Counted from the stretch's first letter, positions 1-9,157 are shown. The stretch: 64,000 bases of DNA from Methylotenera versatilis 301 (GCF_000093025.1 NC_014207.1:992001-1056000), one strand, 5' to 3'. Numbers and translations: made by a program. The notes: generated by a model from the letters alone, not told the origin.

Positions 1-2
1 TA

Positions 3-1421
3 CAAGGCGTCAATGACACCCTAGACGCTGTGATTGTCCCTTTAAACGTTGCCGCAAAATACGTAGACGACATCTCCAAAGGCAACATTCCTGCCAAGAT
101 TGCCGAGACTTACCACGGTGACTTCAATCAACTAAAAGACAATCTAAATCAATGTATCGATGCCGTGAATGCGCTAGTTTCAGATACCGCCATGCTTGCC
201 GATGCTGCTGACCAAGGCATCTTATCTACACGTGCCGATACCACAAAACATCAAGGCGACTTCCGTAAAATCGTAGAAGGTGTCAACAACACCTTAGACT
301 CAGTGATCGGCCCATTAAATGTAGCCGCAAACTGTGTTGACAGCATTTCTAGAGGCGATATCCCAGCGAAGATTAACGAACATTACAAAGGTGACTTTAA
401 CAATCTTAAAGATAACCTCAACCACTGTATCGACGCTGTCAATCGCTTGGTTGAAGACGCCAACATGTTGGCACAAGCCGCTGCCGATGGTCGGGTCAGT
501 GTACGTGCTGATGCCAGCCTACACCAAGGCGACTTCCGCAAAGTTGTAGAAGGGGTTAATGCCACACTAGAAACCATCGTCGCCCCTATTGCCGCTGTCA
601 AAGAAGCCATCGAAACCATTACCACAGCAGCCAATGAAATTGCCACTGGCAATAACGACCTCTCCCAACGCACCGAGCAACAAGCCTCCAGCCTGGAAGA
701 AACCGCATCGAGCATGGAAGAACTTGCCTCAACTGTTAAACAAAATGCCGAGAACGCCAAACAAGCCAACCAGCTTGCCGCAGCCGCCTCAGGCGTTGCT
801 GTGAAAGGTGGAGAAGTCGTCGGTCAAGTCGTCAACACCATGAGCGCCATCAACAGCAGTGCTAAAAAGATTGAAGACATCATCTCCGTCATTGACGGCA
901 TCGCCTTCCAAACCAACATCCTTGCACTTAACGCTGCAGTAGAAGCCGCACGTGCAGGCGAACAAGGTCGAGGCTTTGCCGTAGTCGCAGGCGAAGTACG
1001 CAATCTCGCGCAACGCTCAGCCACTGCAGCCAAAGAAATTAAAGAACTCATCGCAGACTCAGTCAGCAAAACTGCCGAAGGTACAACACAAGTAGAACAA
1101 GCTGGTAAAACCATGGCAGAGATCGTGTCATCAGTCCAACGTGTGACTGACATCATGGGCGAGATCTCAGCCGCATCAAGTGAACAAAGCGCCGGTATTG
1201 ATCAAGTCAACAACGCGATTACCAGCATGGATGAAGTGACCCAACAGAATGCGGCACTTGTTGAGCAAGCTGCTGCTGCTGCGGAGAGCTTGGTAGAGCA
1301 AGCCATACAGTTGTCCGATGTGGTGAGTGTGTTTAAGTTGGAGGGTGAAGCGCGCCTAGGACTAAAATCCATGCATAAAGCTAGTCATGTGACACTAGTC
1401 AAATCCAGAACAGGAACTTAA
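3..1421 (+). CDS. Methyl-accepting chemotaxis protein, 5'-truncated by the window edge
   Basis: Chemoreceptor that passes ligand or energy signals to CheA/CheW. The reading frame is open from base 3, and the residues before the first possible GTG start (position 30) match the internal repeat, so the true start lies outside the window. The visible part holds about two copies of a ~92-residue HAMP-like repeat (GDFNxLKDNLNxCIDAVN and HQGDFRKxVEGVN). After it comes a standard signalling domain with the hairpin tip [20 protein letters not shown]. No C-terminal CheR/CheB-tethering pentapeptide is seen. The N-terminal sensor is not visible, so the ligand cannot be judged. The class is certain; the gene is incomplete. 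Confidence 0.95.
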   Translation, partial: QGVNDTLDAVIVPLNVAAKYVDDISKGNIPAKIAETYHGDFNQLKDNLNQCIDAVNALVSDTAMLADAADQGILSTRADTTKHQGDFRKIVEGVNNTLDSVIGPLNVAANCVDSISRGDIPAKINEHYKGDFNNLKDNLNHCIDAVNRLVEDANMLAQAAADGRVSVRADASLHQGDFRKVVEGVNATLETIVAPIAAVKEAIETITTAANEIATGNNDLSQRTEQQASSLEETASSMEELASTVKQNAENAKQANQLAAAASGVAVKGGEVVGQVVNTMSAINSSAKKIEDIISVIDGIAFQTNILALNAAVEAARAGEQGRGFAVVAGEVRNLAQRSATAAKEIKELIADSVSKTAEGTTQVEQAGKTMAEIVSSVQRVTDIMGEISAASSEQSAGIDQVNNAITSMDEVTQQNAALVEQAAAAAESLVEQAIQLSDVVSVFKLEGEARLGLKSMHKASHVTLVKSRTGT

Positions 1422-1496
1422 AGCTTGGATTGTCGTTGATGCAGTGAGTTTGTAGAGAGCTAGCTGCAAAGATGACAATCTGTTCTGGTTGACTAT

Positions 1497-1535
1497 CGCG
1501 CACATGCAACAAAATACCAGAGTGCATGTCGCGCG
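1497..1535. other. Imperfect hairpin downstream of the chemoreceptor gene
   Basis: CGCGCACATGCA at 1497-1508 pairs with TGCATGTCGCGCG at 1523-1535 with one bulge. It lies between the stop codon of the chemoreceptor gene and the convergent parA-like gene. There is no clear T-run, so a terminator role is possible but unproven. Confidence 0.4.
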
Positions 1536-1623
1536 TGACTCTAATTGAAAAGTATTATCTAAACGAACACTCTTTGCTATTTAAATAATAGAAGACTTCA
1601 TGAATTGACCTCATGAAATTGAC

Positions 1624-2256
1624 TTACCTTTCATTCGCAGTCGTTTCACTCACCCAATCTAGCAGTGGCGCCCACTGCTCAATATCCTGAGCGACAAGTG
1701 AAGGGCGCATATCAAAAAGGCTAGCACCGAGTTCTGCGGCTGTGGCGTATACCTGCGCGTTACGAAGGTAAGTGAGTATTGGAAAGCCTGTTTGCTCCAT
1801 AAACTCTGCAAGTGTAGCTGCCGCGTTTGTGCGGCTATTCACGCGCATGCCGACTAAAGCTACAAAGGTTTTATTCTTGCGTATGGCTTTTTCTTCTGCG
1901 AGTAAGTCTAAGAAATCAGTAGTAGCACCTATGTCAAATGCCGACGGTTGTATGGGCACAATGACGCAATCCGCTTGCTTAACCGCATCTGAAAGTTTTT
2001 CTTCACGAAATCCTGCAGGGGAGTCAGTAATGATCCAGTCAGGGTCGATTGATGATGGTTTGCTGCGAGGGTTGGAGGTGTGAATGATGGGTAATTCTGC
2101 GGGTCTGCGCTGCACCCAATTGGTCGATGAAAGTTGACGATCTAAGTCGGATAACAGCACGCGTCCACCAATAGAGGCGAAATAACCAGCAAGATTTGTA
2201 GCTATGGTCGTTTTACCGCTACCGCCTTTTGAGTTGGCGATTAAGATATTTCTCAT
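1624..2256 (-). CDS. ParA/MinD-like P-loop ATPase (orphan)
   Basis: About 210-residue ATPase of the ParA family, which uses ATP-dependent dimerisation on DNA or other surfaces to position cargo. The deviant Walker A motif SKGGSGKTT lies about 8 residues from the chosen start; DSPAG is the Walker A' region. The frame is open further upstream to 2304, but the start at 2256 has GGAG seven bases before the ATG and gives the usual ParA N-terminus, so the longer form is probably wrong. No parB or parS partner is visible. The neighbouring chemoreceptor leaves open a role in positioning a chemotaxis cluster, but that is only inference. Confidence 0.88.
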   Translation of the reverse strand: MRNILIANSKGGSGKTTIATNLAGYFASIGGRVLLSDLDRQLSSTNWVQRRPAELPIIHTSNPRSKPSSIDPDWIITDSPAGFREEKLSDAVKQADCVIVPIQPSAFDIGATTDFLDLLAEEKAIRKNKTFVALVGMRVNSRTNAAATLAEFMEQTGFPILTYLRNAQVYATAAELGASLFDMRPSLVAQDIEQWAPLLDWVSETTANER

Positions 2257-2492
2257 GCATAAGCTCCAAAATCTTGAAATTTGAGATATCAAATCATACT
2301 GCATTTAGGCTAGTAACGGCTGACTTGTTTGTTGGCAATGAATATGCTTGAAATCCTTTCCCTGCCTTTATGACAGTGCTGTGATGTCAATCTTAAATCT
2401 TCATAAATATGTCATAAAAGTGGGTTGCTGATTAATTATACTGATAGCTTATTGCCGTTAAATTTGAGTATTAAAAATCCGGGGAGTGTGAC

Positions 2493-2738
2493 TTGAAAAT
2501 TAAATACGCTAGCGAAGAATACATGGAAAAAGCAAAAAACTTATCTCAGGAAGAAGTTGAAAGGTTACAAAGTAGAATGCGTACCAAGTTGACGCGCAGA
2601 GAAGAAGAAAAGAAGTTGAGCTTGATAGAGGTGTTAGCGATACAGCTTGAGTTGGATGATGAGCAGCTAAGCGAATGGCGCGAAAAACGAATTGAAATGA
2701 ACAAAAAACTTAAAAAAATATCAGGCAAAGAGTCGTAG
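2493..2738 (+). CDS. Small charged hypothetical protein
   Basis: An 81-residue protein of unknown function. It is rich in Lys and Glu, with a likely long helix or coiled coil over most of its length (EEEKKLSLIEVLAIQLELDD and following). There is no signal peptide or membrane segment. The start is TTG, supported by GGGGAG at 2481-2486 six bases upstream; no in-frame ATG fits before residue 11. It diverges from the parA-like gene and converges on uup. Composition and ribosome binding site make it likely to be real; no family is recognised. Confidence 0.6.
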   Translation: MKIKYASEEYMEKAKNLSQEEVERLQSRMRTKLTRREEEKKLSLIEVLAIQLELDDEQLSEWREKRIEMNKKLKKISGKES

Positions 2739-2744
2739 TTTCTA

Positions 2745-2771
2745 GCAGTGACATTTTTTAGATGCCACTGC
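2745..2771. terminator. Likely bidirectional terminator
   Basis: GCAGTGACAT (2745-2754) pairs with ATGCCACTGC (2762-2771) at 9 of 10 positions, with a T-rich loop. It lies between the convergent 81-residue gene and uup. T-rich sequence follows on the plus strand, but there is no strong U-tract. Confidence 0.45.
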
Positions 2772-2792
2772 GTTAGATTTTCTCAATATTTT

Positions 2793-4703
2793 TTATAGAT
2801 TCTTAGCATCCAGTTCTTCCCATCGAGCCAGAGATTTTTCTAACAAACCCTCAATCTCGACAAGTCTTGCTTGCAAGGTTTTGACTAAAGCAGCTTGTGT
2901 CTTATAGAGTTCGCCATCAGCGAGCTGCTTGTTGATGCTTGCTTGCTCTAGCTCTAGCTTTTCAATTTCTGCTGGTATCGCCGCTAACTCTTTTTCCTCT
3001 TTAAAGCTTAGCTTAGACGCTGGCTTTGCTTGCGCAGTGTTGCTTGGCTTAACATTAGCTTTAGCAGCTTGCGTTTGCTGTGCTTTTTTCTCTTCTAAGC
3101 GTTGTTGCGTGTAACGTTGCCAATCATCATATCCACCGCCAAACTCAGTAAGTACTGCGTTACCTTCAAAGGCAATCACTTGTGTTACGGTATTTTCTAA
3201 AAATGCACGGTCATGGCTGACTAGGAATAGCGTGCCAGCAAACTCTTGCAGTAAGCTTTCGAGCAGTTCTAGTGTATCGATATCCAAGTCGTTAGTCGGT
3301 TCATCTAGTACCAATACATTGGCAGGGCGGGCAAACAAACGAGCTAGTAATAAGCGGTTACGTTCGCCACCTGATAACGATTTCACGGGTGAGCGTGAGC
3401 GTTGTGGCGGGAATAGAAAGTCTTCTAAATAGCTAATGACGTGTTTGCGTTCATTGCCAATTTCTACGAAGTCCGAACCTGGGCTAATGGTGTCTGCCAG
3501 TGTCGCTTCTTCATCAAGCTGCTCGCGCATTTGGTCGAAATAAGCGACGTTGATTTTAGTGCCGCGTTCTACATTGCCGCTATCCGCTTCAATATCACCT
3601 AAAATAAGCTTGAGTAGGGTAGTTTTACCAATACCGTTCGGGCCGAGTAGACCGATTTTGTCACCACGTAAGATGCGCGTGCTAAAGTTATTAATCAACG
3701 TTCTGTTGCCATAAGCTTTGCTGACGTTTTCTAGTTCTGCAACCAGTTTTCCGCTGCGTTCGCCCGCATCTAAATTCAGTTTTACATTGCCTTGGCGTTC
3801 ACGACGAGCCGCGCGATCTAAGCGCAGCGCTTCTAAACGACGTACACGGCCTTCATTGCGGGTGCGGCGCGCTTTAATGCCTTGGCGTATCCATACTTCT
3901 TCTTGTGCTAGAAACTTATCAAACTTAGCCGCGTGAACCTCTTCCACAGCAATTAACTCTTCTTTTTTAATCTGATAATCTGCAAAATTACCCACAAAAT
4001 CTGTCAGTATGCCGCGGTCTAATTCTGTAATACGCGTCGCCAGTCTATTTAAAAAGCGGCGATCATGTGTAATAAACAACACGCAGCCGTTAAAACTCAG
4101 GAGTAACTCTTCTAGCCATTCAATTGCTTCTAAATCAAGGTGGTTAGTTGGTTCGTCTAGCAATAGCACCTCAGGCTCTGCCACCAGCGCGCGACCTAAT
4201 GCAACGCGTTTACGCCAGCCGCCTGATAAGGTTGAAACTAATGCATCGGCATCTAAGTTTAAGCGACTTAGCACTGTTTCAACGCGTGATTGGGCAGCCC
4301 AGCCGTTTTGTGTATCTAAATCATGTTGTAGATGCTGCATTTTAGTCATCAAAGCGTCGATGTCTGCATCTGGCATGCCCATATCATGGGTCACTTGATG
4401 ATAATCAATAATCGTTTGTTGTAGGCTGCCCAAGCCTTCAGCTACGGCTTCAAATACTGTGTGTGTGGTATCCAACTCAGGCTCTTGTGGAACATATACT
4501 ACTCGTGCGCTTGGTGAACGCCATACGGTGCCTTCATCTAACTTAATGGTACCAGCGATGGCTTTTAATAAGCTTGATTTGCCAGCGCCATTGCGACCAA
4601 TCAAGCCCACACGTTCGCCAGCATCCAATTGAAATGAGGCTTTGTCTAAAAGTGCATGATGTCCAAAGGCGAGTGAAGCGTTATCTAATGTAATGTAAGG
4701 CAT
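2793..4703 (-). CDS. uup: ABC-F family ATPase Uup
   Basis: Soluble ABC-F protein with two ATPase domains and no membrane part; E. coli Uup (about 635 residues) acts on ribosomes and limits transposon excision. Here 636 residues. First ATP site: Walker A GRNGAGKSS near residue 37, signature LSGGWRKR, then LLLDEPTNHLDL. The ABC-F linker (EVWIRQGIKARRTRNEGR) follows near residue 270. Second site: GPNGIGKTT near 355, signature LSGGERNR, VLVLDEPTNDLD. The C-terminal ~80 residues are a Lys/Glu-rich coiled coil, which distinguishes Uup from EttA. Monocistronic, convergent with the small gene at 2493. Confidence 0.95.
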   Translation of the reverse strand: MPYITLDNASLAFGHHALLDKASFQLDAGERVGLIGRNGAGKSSLLKAIAGTIKLDEGTVWRSPSARVVYVPQEPELDTTHTVFEAVAEGLGSLQQTIIDYHQVTHDMGMPDADIDALMTKMQHLQHDLDTQNGWAAQSRVETVLSRLNLDADALVSTLSGGWRKRVALGRALVAEPEVLLLDEPTNHLDLEAIEWLEELLLSFNGCVLFITHDRRFLNRLATRITELDRGILTDFVGNFADYQIKKEELIAVEEVHAAKFDKFLAQEEVWIRQGIKARRTRNEGRVRRLEALRLDRAARRERQGNVKLNLDAGERSGKLVAELENVSKAYGNRTLINNFSTRILRGDKIGLLGPNGIGKTTLLKLILGDIEADSGNVERGTKINVAYFDQMREQLDEEATLADTISPGSDFVEIGNERKHVISYLEDFLFPPQRSRSPVKSLSGGERNRLLLARLFARPANVLVLDEPTNDLDIDTLELLESLLQEFAGTLFLVSHDRAFLENTVTQVIAFEGNAVLTEFGGGYDDWQRYTQQRLEEKKAQQTQAAKANVKPSNTAQAKPASKLSFKEEKELAAIPAEIEKLELEQASINKQLADGELYKTQAALVKTLQARLVEIEGLLEKSLARWEELDAKNL

Positions 4704-4862
4704 GATTCTGTTGCTTTCGGTGCTGTAAGTCTTTACTAAGAGATTCAGGATTTATTAAATGAGAGAGTGTACTAAGGAGTACTTTAATCTGTGTAGTTTG
4801 CGAAATATGCACATTATACATCGCTTGCTAAGATATAAATCCAAGCTTATTTTTTAATATCT

Positions 4863-4892
4863 CACAATCATATTGCATACAATTTAATTGTG
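4863..4892. promoter_or_regulatory. Two tandem OhrR-type operator boxes
   Basis: TACAATTTAATTGTG at 4878-4892 is a near-perfect palindrome that closely matches the B. subtilis OhrR operator TACAATTAAATTGTA. CACAATCATATTGCA at 4863-4877 is a weaker copy directly abutting it, with the same 15-bp period. The outer bases also form a perfect 12-bp inverted repeat (4857-4868 with 4887-4898). The site lies just before the ohrR-like gene, as expected for autoregulation. The operator consensus is recalled from memory. Confidence 0.7.
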
Positions 4893-4938
4893 AGATATGA
4901 TTATCTTCATGGAAATTAAATGCAATGAAAATAATGCG

Positions 4939-5418
4939 ATGGAAAATATAGCGACACCTCAAAATAGTGCTTCAGGCGCTAAAGTCTTAAATGTAGATTT
5001 GCAACTATGCTTTGCACTTTACTCAGCCTCACTGAGTATGACAAAGACGTATAAGCCTTTATTAGCAAAGCTCAAGCTGACCTATCCGCAATATTTAGTG
5101 TTATTGGTACTGTGGGAAAAAGATGGTGTGACCGTCAATAGCATTGGCGAACGATTGTTTTCTGATTCAGGCACACTAACGCCACTGCTTAAGCGCTTAG
5201 AAAAGTTAGGTTTAATTCAGCGCCAGCGCGCTATTGAAGACGAGCGCAAGGTCATTATTACGCTAACAGAGCAGGGTAAGTTGCTGCAAGCTCAGGCGGC
5301 TGATGTGCATACGCAAATTGCTTGCAGTACTGGTTGCACGCTCACTGAGCTGAAAGAACTCAACAGCCAACTCATTTTACTAAGAACAAGTTTGATTAAT
5401 AAATTAGCAACATCGTAA
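4939..5418 (+). CDS. ohrR: MarR-family organic-peroxide sensor, OhrR-like
   Basis: Winged-helix MarR repressor that loses DNA binding when a reactive Cys is oxidised by organic hydroperoxide. The peroxidatic Cys lies in LQLCFALYS, and a second pair sits in CSTGC. The spacings Cys-105-Cys and Cys-4-Cys agree with the two-Cys OhrR of Xanthomonas (Cys22, Cys127, Cys131). Recognition helix: [14 protein letters not shown]. The frame is open from ATG 4897, but that start overlaps the operator; 4939 gives about 159 residues, near the family length. None of the starts (4897, 4909, 4939) has a strong ribosome binding site. The next gene, 56 bp downstream, is a peroxidase and is a likely target. Confidence 0.88.
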   Translation: MENIATPQNSASGAKVLNVDLQLCFALYSASLSMTKTYKPLLAKLKLTYPQYLVLLVLWEKDGVTVNSIGERLFSDSGTLTPLLKRLEKLGLIQRQRAIEDERKVIITLTEQGKLLQAQAADVHTQIACSTGCTLTELKELNSQLILLRTSLINKLATS

Positions 5419-5474
5419 TAAGAAGATAGTATTAGCTTTAAACATTTCACTTTATTAAAATCTAGGAGAATATT

Positions 5475-6500
5475 ATGAACACAAAACGCTCATTATTGAA
5501 TATCAAAGGTTTAGCACTCTCAGTGCTCGTATTGAGCATTTCTAATGCTTATGCGGAAGATGCCAATGTAGCCGAAAGCAACAAACCTGTGGTGGAGCAG
5601 ATTGTTAACACGCTGACCAAGTTATCAGGCGGTCCGTATCAAGGTTATCGTGCTAATCATGCAAAAGGTATTGTTGTGCAAGGTGAATTCGTACCAGCAA
5701 AATCAGCTGCTAGCCTGAGTAAAGCTGTGCATTTGCAAACAAAAGCTAGTCCTGTGACTGTGCGTTTTTCAGATGCAACAGGTTTGCCAACCATTCCAGA
5801 TGCCGATGGCAATGCTTTTCCTAAGGGTATCGCCATTCGCTTTCAGTTAGCAGAAGGTGCCTATACGGATATTGTGAGTATTTCTACCAATGGTTTTCCT
5901 GCAGCCAAGCCTGAAGACTTTTTAGGATTATTAAATTCGATTGCCGCGAGCGGCCCTGATGCCGCAAAACCATCACCAGTTGAACAATTCTTAGGGTCAC
6001 ATCCAGCAGCACTGGCTTTTGTGCAAATGCCAAAACCAGCCCCTGTGAGTTTTGCAACAGAGAGTTTTTACGGTGTAAACGCGTTTAAATTTACCAATGC
6101 AAAAGGTGAAACCCAATATGGCCGTTACCGCATTACCCCAATCAACGGCACAGAGTTCTTAACCAAAGAACAAGCGGCTCAAGCAACACCAAACTACTTA
6201 ATGGACGAATTACCAGTACGTTTAAGCAAAGCCCCAGCTAAATTTAAAATTGCCGTACAAGTCGCTGATAAAGGTGATGTTGTGAATGACCCTACAGTGG
6301 TGTGGCCAGAAACTAGAAAACAAGTTGAATTAGGTACGCTAACGCTTAAAAACATAGATGCTGATGGCGTAAAGTTTGAAAAAGCGACAATGTTCAATCC
6401 GCTTGTTTTGGTCGATGGTATCGATGCCTCTGATGATCCAATATTGTTAGCACGTCCAGCAGCTTATGCGGTGAGTTATGGTCGACGTTTAGGTCAATAA
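5475..6500 (+). CDS. Periplasmic catalase-related haem peroxidase
   Basis: Monodomain member of the catalase superfamily, SrpA-like; such proteins act mainly as peroxidases on H2O2 or organic peroxides. It starts with a Sec signal peptide (Lys/Arg-rich start, hydrophobic core, AYA-E cleavage near residue 27), so it is predicted to be periplasmic. Distal His62 sits in YRANHAKGIVVQGEF, the conserved Asn in SISTNGFP, and the proximal Tyr331 in RPAAY with its Arg four residues before. At 341 residues it lacks the longer C-terminal part of true catalases. AGGAGA lies six bases before the ATG. Probably co-transcribed with, and repressed by, the upstream OhrR-like protein. Confidence 0.9.
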   Translation: MNTKRSLLNIKGLALSVLVLSISNAYAEDANVAESNKPVVEQIVNTLTKLSGGPYQGYRANHAKGIVVQGEFVPAKSAASLSKAVHLQTKASPVTVRFSDATGLPTIPDADGNAFPKGIAIRFQLAEGAYTDIVSISTNGFPAAKPEDFLGLLNSIAASGPDAAKPSPVEQFLGSHPAALAFVQMPKPAPVSFATESFYGVNAFKFTNAKGETQYGRYRITPINGTEFLTKEQAAQATPNYLMDELPVRLSKAPAKFKIAVQVADKGDVVNDPTVVWPETRKQVELGTLTLKNIDADGVKFEKATMFNPLVLVDGIDASDDPILLARPAAYAVSYGRRLGQ

Positions 6501-6515
6501 TCATGTAGCTTAGAA

Positions 6516-6554
6516 TGAGCATTTATTTGAGTTGTGGTTTCAAATAAATGCTCA
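6516..6554. terminator. Bidirectional terminator between peroxidase and rep
   Basis: A perfect 14-bp stem: TGAGCATTTATTTG (6516-6529) pairs with CAAATAAATGCTCA (6541-6554) around an 11-nt loop. It lies between two convergent stop codons (6500 and 6566). The stem is AT-rich and the T-tract is weak. Confidence 0.65.
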
Positions 6555-6565
6555 ATTAGATTTAA

Positions 6566-8599
6566 TCAATTGTTGTTTAGCATGGCGCGAATATTCGCCA
6601 TTTTAGATTTACCAAATTCTTTGCTGGCTTCTGCGTCTTTGTTGAATGGGTTGCCAAAATGGCGCACATCATCTTTTGGTAACTCCGCAATAAAACGGCT
6701 AGGTTCACACATTTGCATTTCACCTGCGCGTTTACGTTTTTTGCACCATGAAATATTCAGTGATTTCTGTGCGCGAGTAATACCCACGTACATCAGGCGG
6801 CGTTCTTCTTCAATTTTTGTGGGGTCTGTAACGCCTAAATCGATACTTTCTCGATGCGGCAATATGCCTTCTTCAACACCAATTAAAAACACATGACCAA
6901 ATTCTAGACCTTTTGCAGCATGTAACGTCGATAGCTTTACAGCATCAGGCTCGCCATCTTCACGACCTTCCAGCATGCTCATCAGCGACACCATCTGCGT
7001 GAGTTCTAGTAAGTTTTTACCGTCTGTCTCGTTGCCAAACTCTGTGCTTGCTTCACCTTTTTTAGTCAGCCAGCCAATAAAATCAAGCACATTTTTCCAT
7101 TTGCTTTCGGCAGCGCGCGGCTCATCGCTATCGTATAAAAATGCTTCGTATTGTATGGTGGTAAGCAAGTCGTTAAGCACTTCACCTGCTGGGTCGCGCA
7201 CTGCACATTCTTGAATTTTTTGAATATAAGTACAAAAGTTCAACAAGTCTTCTAGCTGCTTATTGCCAACGTCATTTTGAAAATCACCCTCAAACGCCGC
7301 GGCAAACAATGATATTTTATGCAAGCTGGCAAACTCACCCAAACGCTCAAGTGTCGTATTCCCTATGCCTTTTTTCGGAGTGGTCGCCGCGCGAATGAAG
7401 GCTGGGTCGTCATCTTCGTTAGCCACTAAGCGCAAATAGCTGATTAAATCTTTAATTTCGGCTTTATCAAAAAAGGATTGACCGCCTGAAATGGTGTAAG
7501 GAATTTTGTGATTGCGCAGATATTGTTCAAAAATACGCGCTTGGTGATTACCACGGTAAAGAATGGCGTAATCCAAAAACTTGGTACGGTTTTCAAACTT
7601 GTGCGCTTGCAGCTTCATAATCACGGACTCGGCTTCTGCTTCCTCGCTCATGCATGCAGATACTTGAATTAAATCACCTGTGCCTAAATCGCTCCAAAGT
7701 TTCTTTTCAAATAGCTTTGGGTTATTCGCAATCACCGCGTTGGCACCACGCAGAATGCGTATCGTAGAGCGGTAGTTCTGTTCTAGCTTGATGACTTTTA
7801 ACTTGCTAAAGTCTTCTGTCAGTTGGCGTAAGTTCTCTACGTCCGCGCCACGCCAGCCGTAAATGGCTTGGTCATCGTCACCTACTGCGGTAAATTGCCC
7901 ACGCACGCCGGTGAGCATTTTTACCAGTTTGTATTGGCAAGCATTGGTATCTTGGTATTCATCTATCAGCAGATATTGCAACTTGCGCTGCCACTTATTA
8001 AGCGCAGCTTCGTGTTCATCAAATAACTCGACAGGTAGCTTAATTAAATCATCAAAATCAACTGCTTGATATGCTTTTAGCGTTTGTTGATATAGCTGGT
8101 AAACCTTGGCTGCTGCATGTGTGAGTTCCTCTTCGGCCGTGGCTTTGGCTTGGTCTGGGTTAACAAAGCCATTCTTCCAATGCGAGATTTGCGATTGCGT
8201 CTTGCGTAATAACTGCTTATCCGTGGTGGCTAAAATATCTGCAAGAATCTTAAAGCTATCCGATGAATCCAAGATTGAAAACTGAGGTTTATAACCAAGT
8301 AATGACGCTTCAGCGCGCAACATTTGCAAACCAAGCGAGTGAAACGTGGCGATGGTTAAGCCTTTGATGTTTTTCCCCACCATTAACTTACCTACACGCT
8401 CTTGCATTTCACGCGCAGCTTTGTTGGTAAAGGTAATAGCTGCAATTTCTTTAGGCGAATAACCTGCTTCATCAATCAAATAGCTGATTTTTTGAGTAAT
8501 TACGCGAGTTTTGCCACTACCAGCACCAGCAAGTACTAGTAATGGACCATCGAGATATTTAACAGCGTCGCGCTGAGGCGCGTTCAGTGAATTTAACAT
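6566..8599 (-). CDS. rep: ATP-dependent DNA helicase Rep
   Basis: Superfamily 1A 3'-to-5' helicase that helps replication forks pass bound proteins. 677 residues against about 673 in E. coli. All helicase motifs are visible in order: Walker A AGAGSGKT (residues 24-31), motif II DEYQDTN, motif III GDDDQAIYGWRGA, motif IV QNYRST, motif V TLHAAKGLEF and motif VI RRLMYVGITRAQ. Rep rather than UvrD is chosen from the N-terminus MLNSLNAPQRDAVKYLDGPL and the length. The ATG is only two bases from a large palindromic repeat (8601-8743), so its leader RNA would carry that hairpin. Confidence 0.94.
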   Translation of the reverse strand: MLNSLNAPQRDAVKYLDGPLLVLAGAGSGKTRVITQKISYLIDEAGYSPKEIAAITFTNKAAREMQERVGKLMVGKNIKGLTIATFHSLGLQMLRAEASLLGYKPQFSILDSSDSFKILADILATTDKQLLRKTQSQISHWKNGFVNPDQAKATAEEELTHAAAKVYQLYQQTLKAYQAVDFDDLIKLPVELFDEHEAALNKWQRKLQYLLIDEYQDTNACQYKLVKMLTGVRGQFTAVGDDDQAIYGWRGADVENLRQLTEDFSKLKVIKLEQNYRSTIRILRGANAVIANNPKLFEKKLWSDLGTGDLIQVSACMSEEAEAESVIMKLQAHKFENRTKFLDYAILYRGNHQARIFEQYLRNHKIPYTISGGQSFFDKAEIKDLISYLRLVANEDDDPAFIRAATTPKKGIGNTTLERLGEFASLHKISLFAAAFEGDFQNDVGNKQLEDLLNFCTYIQKIQECAVRDPAGEVLNDLLTTIQYEAFLYDSDEPRAAESKWKNVLDFIGWLTKKGEASTEFGNETDGKNLLELTQMVSLMSMLEGREDGEPDAVKLSTLHAAKGLEFGHVFLIGVEEGILPHRESIDLGVTDPTKIEEERRLMYVGITRAQKSLNISWCKKRKRAGEMQMCEPSRFIAELPKDDVRHFGNPFNKDAEASKEFGKSKMANIRAMLNNN

Positions 8600-8600
8600 G

Positions 8601-8743
8601 TGAGTACTTCTATAAATCCAATTTTCGTTGCTACACTGCGTTACTCACAAAAAATTACTTCTTACATATCAAATATATGCGGCGGCGCAATTTTTTGCTC
8701 GCGCCTTGTTTAGCTTAGAAACTTGAATTTATAGAAGCACTCA
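8601..8743. repeat. Dispersed hairpin repeat, copy 1 (upstream of rep)
   Basis: A 143-bp imperfect palindrome. The outer arms 8601-8625 and 8719-8743 match as inverted repeats at 22 of 25 positions. Inside are the conserved blocks CGTTGCTACACTGCGTTACTCA-like (8626-8647), CATATCAAATATATGCGGC (around 8665-8683) and CTCGCGCCTTGTTTAGCTTA (8698-8717). Inner arms CAAAAAATT and AATTTTTTG flank the loop. The element starts two bases upstream of the rep start codon. Related copies: 14660, 46435, 63349. Confidence 0.85.
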
Positions 8744-8884
8744 CTCGTGATAAAGCAAAATATGAGGGTAAAACTTAAGCGTTAGATTTTAACGTTTAAG
8801 GCTATAACAAGCTATCAATTAAATGATTAAAGCGTGCCATAATTACTGACTCAAAAATAAGCACTTAAAAGTTAAAGGAATAGC

Positions 8885-9157
8885 ATGCGATCGAGCGCAA
8901 GATCTACTAGAGCCAGTGCCGCGATTGATAGGCTAAAACGACGCAGCGGCAACGACAACTATTCAATGTCCATGAATAGCGGTGCTATGTTTAGCCTGCT
9001 ATTAGCCACTGGCGGCGGAGAGTCCGAACGTTTATGTGAGCCGATGATGATGGAAGATTTTGTGGCGTTTGTGAATGCTTATGGTCCACAAACACCTAAA
9101 CGTGTCAGTAAATTAGATATTGAATTTAGTAAGCAACTGACTAAAAAAAGCGAATAA
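8885..9157 (+). CDS. Small hypothetical protein
   Basis: A 90-residue protein that I do not recognise. The N-terminal third is basic and Ser/Arg-rich (SSARSTRASAAIDRLKRR); the middle contains Met-rich stretches and LLATGGGESE. No signal peptide or transmembrane segment is evident. AAAGGA lies seven bases before the ATG, which supports expression. It stands alone between rep (divergent, across repeat copy 1) and kup (convergent, across a strong hairpin). Probably real; function unknown. Confidence 0.6.
   Translation: MRSSARSTRASAAIDRLKRRSGNDNYSMSMNSGAMFSLLLATGGGESERLCEPMMMEDFVAFVNAYGPQTPKRVSKLDIEFSKQLTKKSE

Noticed and set aside
100-600. Repeated DNA in the chemoreceptor as a possible CRISPR or satellite
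   Set aside because: It is a protein-level HAMP-like repeat of about 92 residues; the period and degeneracy fit a coding duplication.
383-769. Antisense open frame in the chemoreceptor gene, and similar long open frames opposite uup, hisS and rodZ
   Set aside because: They mirror the codon bias of the true genes, show no family motifs and have no ribosome binding sites.
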